From contig NZ_NQMN01000002.1 of assembly GCF_002272945.1 (NCBI RefSeq), positions 186,001-250,000 on the forward strand: DNA of 64,000 nt. Reading direction: 5' to 3'. Numbering within the stretch: the first letter of the stretch is position 1; each line of letters starts with the position of its first letter. Below, piece by piece: positions 43,799-56,310 of the stretch. The notes beneath the pieces are model-generated. The model did no database searches and had not been told where the DNA came from. It saw only the letters and a program-made list of their open reading frames with translations. The position numbers and the translations under genes were made by a program. This DNA comes from Mycoplasmopsis agassizii (lineage in GTDB: Bacteria; Bacillota_I; Bacilli_A; Mycoplasmatales; Metamycoplasmataceae).

Positions 43799-45808
43799 AT
43801 GAAACAATATTTAAAATCACTTAATGAAAAACAGCTTGAAGCAGTCTTATATAACGATGGTCCATTGCGTTTAATTTCAGGTGCAGGTTCAGGAAAAACT
43901 AGAACTTTAACAACAAAAATAGTTTATCTCTTAGATGAATTAAATTTCAGAGAATCTGAAATTTTAGCGATGACTTTTACTAAAAAAGCTGCTAGAGAAA
44001 TGAAAGAAAGAATTGAAGACATGTTACAAAATAAAAGTGACATGTCAATTTCAACTTATCATAAATGATGTTTAATTTTTCTTAAACAAGAAATTGAAGT
44101 TTTAGGCATTAGCAAAAACTTTGACATCCTAAGCGAAAGTGATTTTAATTCATTACTTAAAAAAGTTATGAAGGAATTAAATGTTGGAGATGTGATCGAA
44201 TTTTCATCAGTTAAAGCACATATTAAAAAACGCCGTGAAGAAGAATTTTTAGACAAACAATTAATTCAATTAGCTAGTGGTTATGTCAGAACTAGAGAAG
44301 AAATTTATCAAGCATTTAAGAAAAAATTAAAAGAATTTGCTTTATTAGATTATGACCTAATGCTATTTTATACTTATCAAATTTTAAGAGATTATGAAGC
44401 TATCAGAATTAAATGAGCAAAAAGATATAAAGCTATTTTAGTTGATGAATTTCAAGATACTGATGAAATTCAATATCGCATTGTCAAGTATCTTTCAAGA
44501 TTTTCTTTATTAACAATTGTCGGTGATCCTGACCAAACTATTTACACCTGGCGTGGTGCAAAAATGGATATCATCTTAAATCTTGAAAAAGATTTTCCTA
44601 ATATGAAAACGATAGTTATGAACCAAAACTATCGTTCAACCAAAGTTATTTTAGAACACTCAAACGCTTTAATTTCTAAAAACTTAAACCGTTTTGAAAA
44701 AAGTCTTTTTACAAATAATGAGCAAGGTGAATCCTTAATCACAAAGGGCTTTAATAATCCTTTTTTAGAGAGTAATTTTGTTGCCGATGAAATTCAAGAC
44801 TTATTAAAACAAGGTGTTGACCCTAGCGAGATCGTGGTTTTTTATCGCCAACACCGTAGCTCTAGGCCTTTTGAGGATGCTTTAAGAACCAAAAAAGTTG
44901 ACTATCAAGTGCTTAGTGGAGTTGGTTTTTATGAGAGAAAAGAAATAAAAGAAATCATTCTTTTAACTAAAATTTTGAATCACGAAAACACTAAAAACGA
45001 CTTTCTTTGAACAGAAATTTTAAATACGCCACCACGGGGTATTGGTGCTGTTTCAATTGCTGAACTAGAAAAACTAGCAAGTGACAAAGAGCAAAGTATT
45101 TTTGATACTTTGCTTCATGATTTAGATGAACTTAGTTGAAGACTTAATGCAAAAAACAGCATTAAAAATCTTTTTGAAGCAATTAGCAGAGCATCACGAG
45201 CTTTCAAAGACAAAGCTGTTCCTTGATCATTTATTCTAAAAGAATATTTAAATGAAATAGGTTATTTAGCTTCTGTTGCTGAGCGCAAAAACTTTTATTC
45301 AGAAACAGTTGATGAAAATATTAGAGAGTTTTTTGATAGCATCAACCTTTTCCAAGAGCAAAATCCTGATAAGACATTGCAAGAGTATTTAGATGATTTA
45401 AGTGTTTCTTTTGAACCAGTTAGCGAAATTGAACAAAACAAGCAAAAAGTTAAAATGATGACAGTGCATGGTGCAAAAGGCCTTGAATTTGACTATGTTT
45501 TCATAGTCAACTTTGCTCAGCATTCATTTCCTATTCCAAACTACTCAAACGGCTTTAAAAACCCCACCTATGATATTAAACACCTAGAGGAAGAAAGGCG
45601 CCTTGCCTATGTTGCTTTAACTAGAGCAAGGAAAAAGGCATATATAACTTATCCACTTAATATGGTGACTGAATACTCATCACAAAGTCGCACTCGTTCG
45701 ACTTTTATTGCTGAAATGCAATATAAGCAGCAATATCGTGATGGCATTACTAAAGCACGTGATCGTGTCGAGAGAAAACGTAATCCTTTTGCAGAAATCA
45801 AGAACTAA
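43799..45808 (+). CDS. UvrD/PcrA-family DNA helicase 1
   Basis: 669 residues from ATG 43799, 7 nt after TATAAT 43786-43791 (leaderless); TTG 43724 would add 25 residues. Superfamily 1A motifs: G-A-G-S-G-K-T (28-34), T-F-T-K-K-A-A (Ia), V-D-E-F-Q-D-T (II), G-D-P-D-Q-T-I-Y-T-W-R-G-A (III), N-Y-R-S (IV), V-H-G-A-K-G-L-E-F (V) and V-A-L-T-R-A (VI). ATP-driven 3'-5' unwinding in repair or replication. A second homologue follows at 48.8 kb. Several UGA Trp codons. Confidence 0.9.
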
Positions 45809-45825
45809 AACTGCTTAAAATAATT

Positions 45826-45850
45826 AGCCTATTTTAAATAGGTTATTTTT
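45826..45850 (+). terminator. Terminator after helicase 1
   Basis: Weak stem GCCTA...TAGGT at about 45826-45843 with T5. TATAAT at 45853-45858 for asnS follows at once. Confidence 0.6.
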
Positions 45851-45889
45851 GATATAATTAAAAAATAAACAATAGTGAAAGTGAAACAG

Positions 45890-47239
45890 ATGATTAAAAA
45901 TATCTTAATGCTAGCGGCTGAAAATGATGGTCGAAAATTTTTATTAAAAGGTTGAATTGCTAATAACCGTGGAAATAACAAGGTTAGATTCATCGAATTA
46001 AACGATGGCTCTAGCGTTGAAAGCCTGCAATTAGTAATTAAAAAATCAGAATCAATTAACTTAGAAGAAGTTGAAAGTTGAAACTTAGGTTCAGCACTTG
46101 AAGTTATTGGTGATTTTAAATATACACCAAGCGCTAAACAAGTTGGTGAACTAGAAGTTGAGCAAATTAAATTAGTTGCCAAATCTGATGAAGATTATCC
46201 AATTCAAAAGAAAGAAACTTCTTTAGAATTTCTTAGAAGTATTCCCCATATTCGGCATAGAACTAACACCTTAAGAGCAGTAACTTTAGTGCGTTCAACT
46301 ATCTCATTTGCAATTCATGAATTTTTTCAAGGTGAAGGTTTCACCTTGGTTGCTGCACCTATCATCACTGGTACAGATGGTGAAGGTGCTGGTGAAATGT
46401 GAAAACTAGACGATGGTAGAGAAGAAGAATTTTTCGGTTCAAATTCAACTCCTTATTTATCAGTTTCAGGTCAACTGCATGCTGAAGCATATGCTCTAGG
46501 AATGAAAAAATCTTACACTTTTGCTCCTACTTTTAGAGCGGAAAAATCAAACACTACAAAGCATGCTGCAGAATTTTGAATGATCGAGCCTGAAGTTAGT
46601 TTTAATAATTTAGATGACAATATTAAATTAGCTGATGACATGTTAAGGTTTGTTGTTAAAAGGGTTTTAAGTAAAAATCATGCTGAATTAGAATTTCTTC
46701 AAAAAGTAAATAACGTAAATTTAGTTGAAAGATTAAATGCTTTAATTGCAAATAAATTACAAGTTATTGAATATAAAAAAGCTATTCAAATTTTACAAAA
46801 AGCTGATAAGCAATTTGAAAATAATGACATCAAATTTGGAACAGATTTATCAACTGAACATGAAAGATATTTAGCAGAAGAATATTTTAAAGGTCCAGTT
46901 GGAATCATCAATTATCCTAAATCATTTAAAGCATTTTATATGTATCAAAATGATGATAATGAAACAGTTGCAGCTTTTGATTTATTAGTCCCTGGAATAG
47001 GTGAGATTATTGGTGGATCACAGCGTGAAGATCGTTATGAAAAACTTCTTCAAAGAATCAAGGAATTAAATATCAGTGTAGAATCTCTTCAATGATATGT
47101 TGACCTTAGAAAGTATGGTTATAAATCAAGTGCAGGATTTGGCTTAGGATTAGAACGCTTAGTTATGTATATAACTGGCATGGAAAATATTCGTGATGTT
47201 TTACCTTTCCCAAGAACTCCAAACACTTTAAAAATGTAA
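45890..47239 (+). CDS. asnS: Asparaginyl-tRNA synthetase
   Basis: 449 residues, class IIb. N-terminal OB fold (L-K-G-W-I-A-N-N-R), motif 2 F-R-A-E-K-S-N-T-x-K-H-A-A-E-F-W-M-I-E-P-E, motif 3 [10 protein letters not shown]. The motif-2 K-H-A-A-E-F pattern favours Asn over Asp enzymes. Charges tRNA-Asn. Promoter TATAAT 45853-45858. The following glycosyltransferase starts 2 nt after the stop. Confidence 0.95.
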
Positions 47240-47241
47240 TT

Positions 47242-48219
47242 ATGAAATTATCTATTATTGTTTCCTTTTATAAAAATTACCATTTAAATATTTTTGATAA
47301 CTTAAAAAAATCAATAAATAAAGATGTTGAATTTATTTTTATGATTGATGATTTATACCCGGAAGATTATCAAAAAATTTATGAAATTAAGAAGGTTTAT
47401 TCTGATCAAATACAACTGGTTTTTCATAAGAAAAGAAATGGCACAGGAAGAAATTATTTTGATGCCATTAGATACGCAAAAGGAGAGTATGTTTCCTTTG
47501 TAAGTGTCTCAACCGTAACTGGCGAAACTGACTTAAATAAACTAGTTGATGTGCTTGATAAAAACGATGCAGATGTGATTGAGTTTCAACCATTTTGAGA
47601 TCGTAAAATTGACTGATATCCAAAGCAAAGATTAGAGCCAAATAAAGTTTACAAAACTATCGAAAACCCTGCTTTTATCGCACTTTCCTATCCAATTATC
47701 TTTAATAAAGTTTTTAAAAAAGACTTATTTAAATCAATAGATTCTTCACAGGTTTTATTGTCCAATTCTAAGTATTCAATTTCACTTTTATACAACCTTT
47801 TAATTAACGCAAAAACATATTTATATTTAAATGTAAATTTCAGAAAATACCTTGTTCATTCTGAAAAAACATTTAGCTTAAATAACTTCATAAAAGAGTG
47901 AAAATTAATTGAAGAAAATGAGAATGTAAAAAGTCAATTTACAGCAGAAATTGAATATGCCAAACATTACTTTTTTGTTGTCTTTTTACCTGCACTAGTT
48001 TCTGAAATTTTGAAGACATCATACTTGAAAAGAATTGCTGCAAGCAAACAAAGTATTTCAGAAAAAATGGAAATTGAAATTGACAAATTTTTTGAAAAAC
48101 AAAAATTTTTAGAATTTCAAAATAATAAATATTTGAAAAATAATTTATTAGAAATTTCACTGATGAAAAAACGAACAAGCAAAAAAGATTGAAAAGATAT
48201 TTTTGAAAAGTTACAATAA
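47242..48219 (+). CDS. GT2-like glycosyltransferase
   Basis: 325 residues. N-terminal L-S-I-I-V-S-F-Y-K-N-Y, an acidic F-M-I-D-D (possible nucleotide-sugar/metal site), R-N-G-T-G-R-N-Y-F-D-A-I-R-Y-A-K-G-E-Y-V-S-F-V typical of the GT-A fold of family 2 enzymes. C-terminal 100 residues are Lys-rich and helical. Probably transfers a sugar to lipid or a surface polymer. Co-transcribed with asnS (2-nt gap). Acceptor unknown. Confidence 0.75.
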
Positions 48220-48222
48220 TAA

Positions 48223-48849
48223 ATGTATAAAAAAGCAAACTGTTTTTTAAGGCTAGGTGTTTTTGTAATTGATGTTGGCTTCAACGCAATAGTAATTTGA
48301 CTACTAAGTTTTATAATTAAAATTGAAAATGATTTAATTGAATTTAGCTCTTATTATATTTTTTTAGCAACATCAATTATTGAGTTATTTACTTATTTTT
48401 ATATAGTTCCTGTAATCTTCAAAAATAGAACATTATCTTTGTGAATTTGGAACTTAAGTTTTAGAACTCTTGAAGGTGATTTAATAACTTATAAAAAATT
48501 AGTAAAGCGACAATTAATGCTAAGTGGAGCCATCATCTTTACTTTTATTATTTTGATGGCAGCAGTATCTCCAGACCTTGCCAACAAGGTTAAAAATAAA
48601 CTTGAACAAACTTATTGAGAACAAGTTTTATATGCATTACCTTCAGGTTTTGCAGGTGTCATAATTATTTTTTCTTTTATTAATATAATGACATCAATGT
48701 TTTCAATATCGAAAGTTTCAATCGTTGATCGAATTCACAAAAGCACACTTTACACTAATAAAAAAATTATTGAAGTAAGTTCGAAAGAATTAAAAATAAT
48801 TTTTCATCAACATAAAAAAATTATTTGGGAAGGAAATGAAAATGTCTAA
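48223..48849 (+). CDS. RDD family membrane protein
   Basis: 208 residues from ATG 48223. Begins L-R-L-G-V-F-V-I-D-V-G-F, a diverged RDD motif, followed by several hydrophobic segments and a basic tail. The last 8 nt overlap the helicase 2 start. No enzymatic role is known for most RDD proteins. Confidence 0.7.
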
Positions 48850-51025
48850 TAACGAGGAAAAGAAAATCGATTCTTTAATTGATGATTTAAATCCACAGCA
48901 AAAGATTGCCGTTTTACATAACGCCAATTCTTTAAGAATTATCGCAGGTGCTGGAACAGGTAAAACTAAAGTTTTAACACGTAAAATTTCATATCTAATT
49001 ACAAGAATGGATGTGGCTCCTGAAAGTATTTTAGCCATTACTTTCACCAATAAAGCAGCAATTGCCATGCGCCGTCGTTTGCAACGACACCTAGGTAAAT
49101 TAGTTAAAAAAGTTTATGTGGAAACTTTTTATACTTTGTGTACAAAGATTCTGAGAAAAGACAGTCATTTAATTAAAATTAAAAATGACTTCACAATTCT
49201 AGATGATATTGAAACATTAGAAATAATGAAAAGAATCTACAAAAGGTTAAATATCGATGAAACCTTAATCAGTTATAAGTTTGCTATTAGAGCAATTTCT
49301 CATGACAAATTAAATGACTTTTTTGACTCACAACTGCTTAGTGGAATTCGTTTAACTCCTGAAGAAGAAGCAGCAATTCAAAAAATAATTGCTGCTTATA
49401 ATGCTTATTTAAAAAACCATAATATTTTAGATCTAGAAGATCTATTAATTTTAACTCACCGATTATTAGTTTTTTACCCACACATTGCTGAAGAATGACA
49501 AGATAAATTCAAATATGTTTTAGTTGATGAATTCCAAGATATTAATATTATTCAATACGGTATTTTGGAAATTATTAGTAAAAAATCAAATGTTACAGTA
49601 GTTGGTGATTCTGATCAGACTATTTATTCATGGCGCGGTGCTGATGTCAAGTTATTTTTGAACTTTGATCAAGACTATCCTAATTTAACAACTATCATGC
49701 TGACTGAGAATTACCGTTCTAACGAAAAAATTCTTGAAGCAGCTAACAGTCTGATTTCAAAAAATAAATTACGTTTTGATAAGAACCTGTTTACAAGTAA
49801 AGCAGGTGGTCATGAAATTGAATTTAATCACGCTTTTAGCTCTGAAGCTGAAGCACGTTGAATAGTTTCAAAAATTAATGAACTGAAAAAACAAAAAATT
49901 CAGTTAAAAAATATTGCTATCCTTTATCGTTCTAACTATTTAATTAGAGCACTTGAACAACAACTTGTTTTAGAAAACATCAACCATATTGTGTATGGTG
50001 GTGTTAAATTCTATGAGCAACCAATTGTAAAACAAGTTATGTGATTCTTAAGAGTCTTATATGATACAAGTAACATTGCTTTTGAAAATGTTATTAATTT
50101 GCCCGTGCAAAGAGTCACTCCTGATTCACTGAAAAAGATTATCGATGCAAGTGACTTAGAAAAAACTAATGGAATTTATAAATATCTTTTACAAAACTAT
50201 AGCAAATTAAAAATTTCTGAAAAAGAAAGAAAAGCTTTATTAGCCTTCTTGAAAGAAATTGCTAAGTTCAAAAAAATCTTTGCTAACGAAGGAAGCAAAG
50301 CAAAAATTTCTTATATTTTAGAAAACTTTTTAATCAATATTGACTTTTATAATCACCTTGAAAAACATACTCAAGACGAAGATGATGCAATTCAAATTAT
50401 TAATGAACTTTATAGTGCAGCAGACAAATGACAAAATGAAAATCCTGATGCAACCTTAAAAGATTGATTTGAATATGTAACACTATTTAGTGAAAATGAA
50501 GAAGTTAATAAAGGTAATAATTATGTTTCATTAATGACAGTTCATAACTCAAAAGGGCTAGAATTTGAAAATGTCTTTTTAATGTCTATGTCAGATACAA
50601 CGTTCCCTTTTTATTCAAGAACACAAGATGAAAATGGCAACGAAGATGAAGATAAAATTGAAGAAGAAAGAAGGCTTGCTTACGTTGCCATTACAAGAGC
50701 AAAAGAGCGCTTATATATTTCAAATGCAAGGGGTGTTGATTTAACAACTCACAAGCAAAAGATACCTTCAAGATTTATTAAAGAGATGAATATTGATCTT
50801 GAAAAACATATCATGAATTTAGATTCATTAGGTCAAGAATTAGATCATAATTTAAAAGAAAAAATTTGAGTAATAGGTGATCATGTTACCCACCGAAGTT
50901 TTGGTGAAGGTGAAATTGTTGACATTAAAAATAAAGATGATATTGTTGTTGTCTTTCAAAAAGAAGGACTAAAAGTTATTAAGAAAAATCACGAAGCAAT
51001 TAGATTAATTCCGAGGCAAAAATAA
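48842..51025 (+). CDS. pcrA: UvrD/PcrA-family DNA helicase 2
   Basis: 727 residues. ATG 48842 chosen over ATG 48836 because AAGGA is then 7 nt upstream. Motifs: G-A-G-T-G-K-T (36-42), T-F-T-N-K-A-A, V-D-E-F-Q-D-I, G-D-S-D-Q-T-I-Y-S-W-R-G-A, N-Y-R-S, V-H-N-S-K-G-L-E-F, V-A-I-T-R-A. It has a C-terminal extension with G-D-x-V-x-H-x-x-F-G-E-G, the Tudor-like tail of PcrA. This marks it as the more classical PcrA of the two; helicase 1 lacks that tail. Confidence 0.92.
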
Positions 51026-52596
51026 TGCTTCAATCCTTTATTATTTTGATCGTTGTTTTATGTTTTGTAGCACTTTTCATATTACTAACTTTTTTAAATG
51101 TAGAGTGAATTTATAATTCAAAAATTTATGGTGTAAGTAACCTTGTTTTTGACCTTCATAATAAACGTGTTTCAAAAATGACTTTTGATCCTTTTAATTT
51201 TGGTTCATTTGAAAATGGAAATGAAAAAGATAAATTTTCAAAAGGATATTGAATTGCTTATGAAGCTTTTTTTGCTAGAGCAAATTTTAATGATGAAATT
51301 AAAACTAAAATAAAAGACATCTTAAACAACTGAAATGAGAACCAAAAAACTACTCAGCAAATTTTTATTGACAATCGTCAAACTAGTGAAAAGCCCCTAA
51401 AAGTGCTTAATTGGTTCTCTTTTAATAAAAAAAACAGCATCAGAATTATTTTCAGACAAGCTGAAGATAATAAGATAATCGCTAACTTTAAATGATCAAA
51501 AGATTTAGTTTCACAACAGACAGATTACCGTGATGAAATTTTAGAATGAAATCAAATTTTAAATATTAGAGGAACCTTTAAAAGTTTTATTGGTCTAGAA
51601 ATTAAAGCCGGTAAAAGAGATAACCTAAAATATTTAATTAAAAAATTAAATTCAATTTACCACCGTAAAAAGACTTACATACTTTTAAAAAACGACCTTG
51701 TTTTCATTATGGTGAATGATCAAGATTTAAAGCTAGTTAAAAAACATATTCATGGGATTTTACATGCAATTAAATCAGAAAATAATGGTTGATTTTTAAG
51801 AAATTTTTATAGCCATCTTGCTGTTGTTGAAATGAAAAATGTTAAGTTTGTAGATGATTTAGAAAATCTTGAATTAAGAATGAGATATGCTTTAACTGAA
51901 AGTAGAGCTGACAAAGAAACATACTGATTTGAAATTGATACAATTGATTTTACTGAGTATGAAATTTTTAAAAGTAATGTCGTAAACATCATGAGAGAAT
52001 TATCTAGTTTTGATTATGATCTAAAAAGAATTAGAGAGTATGGAACTAATAAAGTTTTATCAAATACTTATGCTAAATATAAGATCAAAAATGTTGAAAA
52101 ATCTGAAGTTGAAAACATTACAAAAAGTATTTATTATAAAAATTTAATTAACGATTTTTTTGTCAGTTATGTTGAAGAACATTACAAAGAAACACGCCGT
52201 ATTTTTATAGATATTCGTGACGAAACTTTTTTATCAATTGGACATAATTTAAAAAATACTCAAGTTGCTTATATTATTAATATAAGCGACATTGACATGA
52301 TTGATCCAATTGAAAAATTTTTAAAAAGTAATAACTTTAATGTTCGCTTAGGAGTTAAACTACATTCAATTAACGAAAGAATTTTTGATTTTGTAATGAA
52401 TGTAAAACCAAATTTTTTAGTAATTGCTAAAGAAATTGGTATGAATATTAGCAACGAAAAAAACTATTTATATTTAAGTTATTTAAACTATTTAAACAAC
52501 TTAAATCACACCAATATGATCATCGAAAACGTTCCTGCAAACCTTGAAGAAAACATTGTTAAAAAGACAGGATTAACTTATTGGTTAGAGAATTAG
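51025..52596 (+). CDS. Conserved hypothetical protein with degenerate GGDEF/EAL-like domains
   Basis: 523 residues, ATG overlapping the pcrA stop (TAATG). One N-terminal membrane segment (residues 3-24). The middle region (about 185-310) has the spacing of a GGDEF domain (I-L-L-K-N-D-L-V-F-I-M-V, later L-R-M-R-Y-A-L) but no GGDEF signature. The last 130 residues run like an EAL barrel (V-K-P-N-F-L-V-I, then I-I-E-N-V-P-A-N-L-E-E-N, then T-G-L-T-Y-W) without the catalytic EAL motif. Likely membrane-anchored and inactive in c-di-GMP turnover. The domain calls are my inference from pattern only. Confidence 0.6.
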
Positions 52597-52635
52597 AAAA
52601 CAGGAAAAAATAAAAAATAGTTTATAATTAAGATT

Positions 52636-53481
52636 ATGAAAAAACTTGGAATTATTCTTGATTCATTCTCAACTCTTACGGATGAGGAAGCAAATCAACT
52701 TGACTATGGAATGTTAAAACTTAACTACGAACTAGATGGTATTCTTCATGAAGACATCATCAAAGTTCACAACAAAGAAACTAAAAACGCTTTTGAAGAT
52801 GCAAAAATTATTAGAACTTCATTGCCTAACCTTACTAAGATTGAAGAAGCAATCAAAGACAAAGCAGAAAAATATGATGAAGTTTTAGTTCTACCTATTC
52901 CTTCAAATTTAAGTGGTACTTTCAACGCAGCTTCTCAAGTTGCCAAAAACTACAAAAACGTTACAGTTTTTGATCATAACTTCAGTTGTGGAGCAATTAT
53001 TGCAATTGCTAAAGAAGCACAAAGACTTTATGAATCAGGAATGACTCTTGCAGAAATTCTGAAAAAGGTTAAAAAACTGAGCGACCAAACTTTCACTTTA
53101 GTTGGTCTTGAAAGCCTTGATTACATCGCTAAAGGTGGAAGATTACAAAAAATTCCACCTGCTGTCTTAAAGTTAATTAAGATTAAACCTATTTTAGAAT
53201 TTAAAGAAAAAAATTCATTCAAAGGCTTTAAATTCACTTCAACCAACATGGTTACAAAGATGTTTTCAATTATTGAAAAGCAAATTGGTGGTTGAAATAA
53301 TGTTGACTTATACGACTTTCACATCATGCATTATTTTGATGGTGAAATCTATAGCGAAGCAATTAAACAAGCTGAAAATAATAAGATAACTTACGCTTCA
53401 AATTTATGAGGTTCATTAACAGTTATGGCACATACTGGACCTACAAGTGTTGGTATCTGTATCACTCCTAAAATCAATTAA
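52636..53481 (+). CDS. DegV family fatty-acid-binding protein
   Basis: 281 residues. I-L-D-S-F-S-T-L near the N-terminus, P-I-P-S-N-L-S-G-T-F-N-A-A (lipid carboxylate-binding region), L-D-Y-I-A-K-G-G-R-L and a final H-T-G-P-T-S-V-G, all DegV hallmarks. Binds fatty acids, in Firmicutes as FakB for fatty-acid kinase. Own promoter region after the 40-nt gap; strong terminator behind. Confidence 0.93.
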
Positions 53482-53508
53482 GCAGAAAATATTTTCTGCT
53501 TTTTTTAA
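53480..53508 (+). terminator. Terminator after degV
   Basis: AGCAGAAAA/TTTTCTGCT stem directly behind the stop codon followed by T7. Confidence 0.9.
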
Positions 53509-53618
53509 TTGCTTATACAGCAATTACTTTTTTATATGCTGTTGCCCTAATAAAGTAAAAAGGTTAAAAAAGCCAATTTTTTTTGCGTAAAAGTGACTTT
53601 TTACTCTAAAATCACATT

Positions 53619-55127
53619 ATGCAAAAAATTAAACAAATCAGTTATATGTCAGCACTAATAATCATTATTGGTTCAACAATTGGTGCTGGGATATTTTTTA
53701 AAAATAGAAATATTGCACGTTATGCACAGGGTGATTTAGGCTTTATTATTGCTTCTTGAATCATCGCTGCAGTTGGTGTTATTTTTCTAGCATTGGCTTT
53801 AATTGAAGTTTCTTCAGTTAGCCGTGATGACAAAGGCTTTTTAGCCTGAATTAAGAAGTTTAACTACCGTTTTTTCAGTCGTTACACTTCAAGTTACATG
53901 CTTTTAATTTCATTACCACTACAGTTTTTAACTCTACCTTTATTTGTCGTACAGACCTTACAAGATGCAGGTGGATTTCAACTAAATGGTTGATTTGTAG
54001 CACTGATTGCTCTAGGAATTTTCTTATGGCTATCATTTATGAATTTTTATTCACTTCGAGCAGGTGAAACATTAGCTTGATTTTTCACCTTCTTAAAATA
54101 TATACCGTTAGTAGTAGCACCTATTATTGCTTATGTAGCAAGCGGCAATGCAGCATTTTCTAATCAGATACCACTAGCAAATCGTGGTTCACTACCTAGT
54201 GGAAGTTTATCTTCATACTCACGCTGACTAGGTTTACTTGCGGCTATGCCTTCAATTATTTTCGTGTATGACGGATTTTACACAACCACTTCACTTCGTT
54301 CAAATTTAAAAAATAAAAACTCTTTAGGTTGATTAATGGTAATTGCAATTGCAATCGTAACTGCAACTTACTTATTCTTAACAATTGCCTTTGGTATTGG
54401 AACAAGCAGTGGAACTATTGGTGGAATTTATGAAGGTGCTGTTCCTAACTGAGTAGTTATTACTATGAATGTTTTAGTTTCAATGTCAATTTTAGGTCTG
54501 ATTAATAATCAGGTTATGTCACTACCTAGAATTTACAGAGTTTCTTTAGAAGAAAAAGAATTTTACTTCTTAAAATGATTTCATGATTTATTTAAATTTA
54601 AATCAACTAGAAACTCTGCATTTGCCTTTTTTATAACTATTGTACTTTCTTATTTTGCAGTTTGTGTACCAATTGGTTTATACGCTTTAACTAGTTCAAG
54701 TGGTGCCGACTATGGCCAATTGGCAGCTAATTTATATGATATTGCTGACTTAATTACAGGGTTTAGTTCACTAGTTATTTTCTTCTGATTAGCCTGAGCA
54801 CTTGTTGGTGCACTTAGAAATCGCTGAACAAATAAAGTTGAAGTTAAGAAAAGTAAATTCTTTATTCCAACAGCAATTATTGGTTCAATATTTGTTTTCT
54901 TATCAGTTGGTTACTTCACTTTAGAAGCAATTGTAAATATGTTTGCAACTGATGGAAGCGACCAAGTTAACGCAATTATTAAGTTTGTTTTCTTTGTTTT
55001 CACTTTAGTTGCACCTTTAATAGTTGTCTTAATAGAAAACGAAAACAAGAAATTCTGGGCTTGAAATCAAGAAAAACCTACTTTTTCCTTAAAAACCATT
55101 TTTAGTAAAAAAATAGTTACTAAATAA
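53619..55127 (+). CDS. Amino acid permease (APC family)
   Basis: 502 residues with about 12 hydrophobic segments. Starts G-S-T-I-G-A-G-I-F-F-K-N-R-N-I-A, the conserved first helix of APC transporters. Contains about fifteen UGA Trp codons, which break the gene in the standard code. The substrate cannot be read from the sequence. ATG 53619 has no clear SD. Confidence 0.88.
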
Positions 55128-55135
55128 ATTAAAAC

Positions 55136-55166
55136 AAAATGGTGCTTTTGCGAGCACCATTTTTTG
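55136..55166. terminator. Bidirectional terminator between permease and dnaJ
   Basis: AAAATGGTGC (55136-55145) with GCACCATTTT (55154-55163), T/A runs on both sides; it can serve both convergent genes. Confidence 0.88.
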
Positions 55167-55173
55167 CTAGTTT

Positions 55174-56301
55174 CTAGTCAAAGTTTTTCATGAATTCTTC
55201 ATTGATATCATCTTTTGCAGATTCAAGAATATCTTTAAGTTTTTTAGTTGTTTTCTTATCATAAGAAGCAATTGCGAATTTAAGGACAATTTTTAAATCA
55301 CCATTACCACGCTGGGTTCGCACACCCTTACCTTTAATACTTACTACTAAATCATTGGTGTAAGATGATTTCATCTTGATTTTTTCATTACCATGTGGAG
55401 TAGGTACGCTGATGGTGTTTTCTAGAATTATATCTCTAATTGAAACTGGTAAGTTGATATAGATATCGTTGTTAACTCTTCTGTAATATTTATGTTCTTC
55501 AACATAAACTGTTAAGTATAAGTCTCCGTTATCGCCACCATTAAAGCCTGGTCCACCATAACCTGTTACAACTAAATCTTGACCACTTGTAATCCCTGCA
55601 GGAATTTTGATCTTGATATTTTTCTTAGTTTTGATAGTTTGTTTACCATGACATTTTGAACATTTTTTCAAAATTTCATGACCTTCACCACCACAAGTAT
55701 GACAAATACTTTGTTGTTGGAAAGTACCAAACATAGTTTTTGTTTGGTGATTTTCATAGCCTTTGCCTTTACATGTTGAACAAGTTCTGACATCTTCAGG
55801 TTTTTCATAACCTTTTCCAGAACAGACATTACAGTTTTCATAATGGTCGATAGTTTGCTCAATTTCGGTTCCTAAAACTGCATCTAAAAATGAAATTGAT
55901 AATCTGATTCTGTATGATTCACCTTTAGATTTTCTAGGTCCATAACCACTTCGAGAATAACCTGATTCTCTACCACCAAAAGGTGAGCGGCCCCCAAAGA
56001 AAGATTCAAAGATGTCGCTCATGCTGCCACCAAAGTCTTCAAAACCTCCTGCTTGAAAACCACTTCCAAAAGGATTATTTGCTCCATCGTGACCATACTT
56101 ATCATAAGCAGCACGCTTGCTTGAATCACTTAAAACTTCATAAGCTTCATTGATGTCTTTCATTTTTTGTTCAGCATCTGCTGATTTATTTACATCGGGA
56201 TGATACTCTTTTGCTAGTTTTCTATAAGCAGTTTTGATTGTCTTATCATCTGCATCTCTAGAAACGCCTAGAATTTCATAATAGTCGTTTTTTTTACTCA
56301 T
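55174..56301 (-). CDS. dnaJ: Chaperone DnaJ
   Basis: 375 residues. J domain with H-P-D (34-36), Gly/Phe-rich linker (about 75-125), four C-x-x-C-x-G-x-G zinc-finger repeats (one reads C-x-x-C-x-G-x-x), and the C-terminal peptide-binding domain. Hsp40 co-chaperone of DnaK. Full length. A CIRCE operator lies 10 nt upstream of the start codon. Confidence 0.97.
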   Translation of the reverse strand: MSKKNDYYEILGVSRDADDKTIKTAYRKLAKEYHPDVNKSADAEQKMKDINEAYEVLSDSSKRAAYDKYGHDGANNPFGSGFQAGGFEDFGGSMSDIFESFFGGRSPFGGRESGYSRSGYGPRKSKGESYRIRLSISFLDAVLGTEIEQTIDHYENCNVCSGKGYEKPEDVRTCSTCKGKGYENHQTKTMFGTFQQQSICHTCGGEGHEILKKCSKCHGKQTIKTKKNIKIKIPAGITSGQDLVVTGYGGPGFNGGDNGDLYLTVYVEEHKYYRRVNNDIYINLPVSIRDIILENTISVPTPHGNEKIKMKSSYTNDLVVSIKGKGVRTQRGNGDLKIVLKFAIASYDKKTTKKLKDILESAKDDINEEFMKNFD

Positions 56302-56310
56302 AAATTCATT

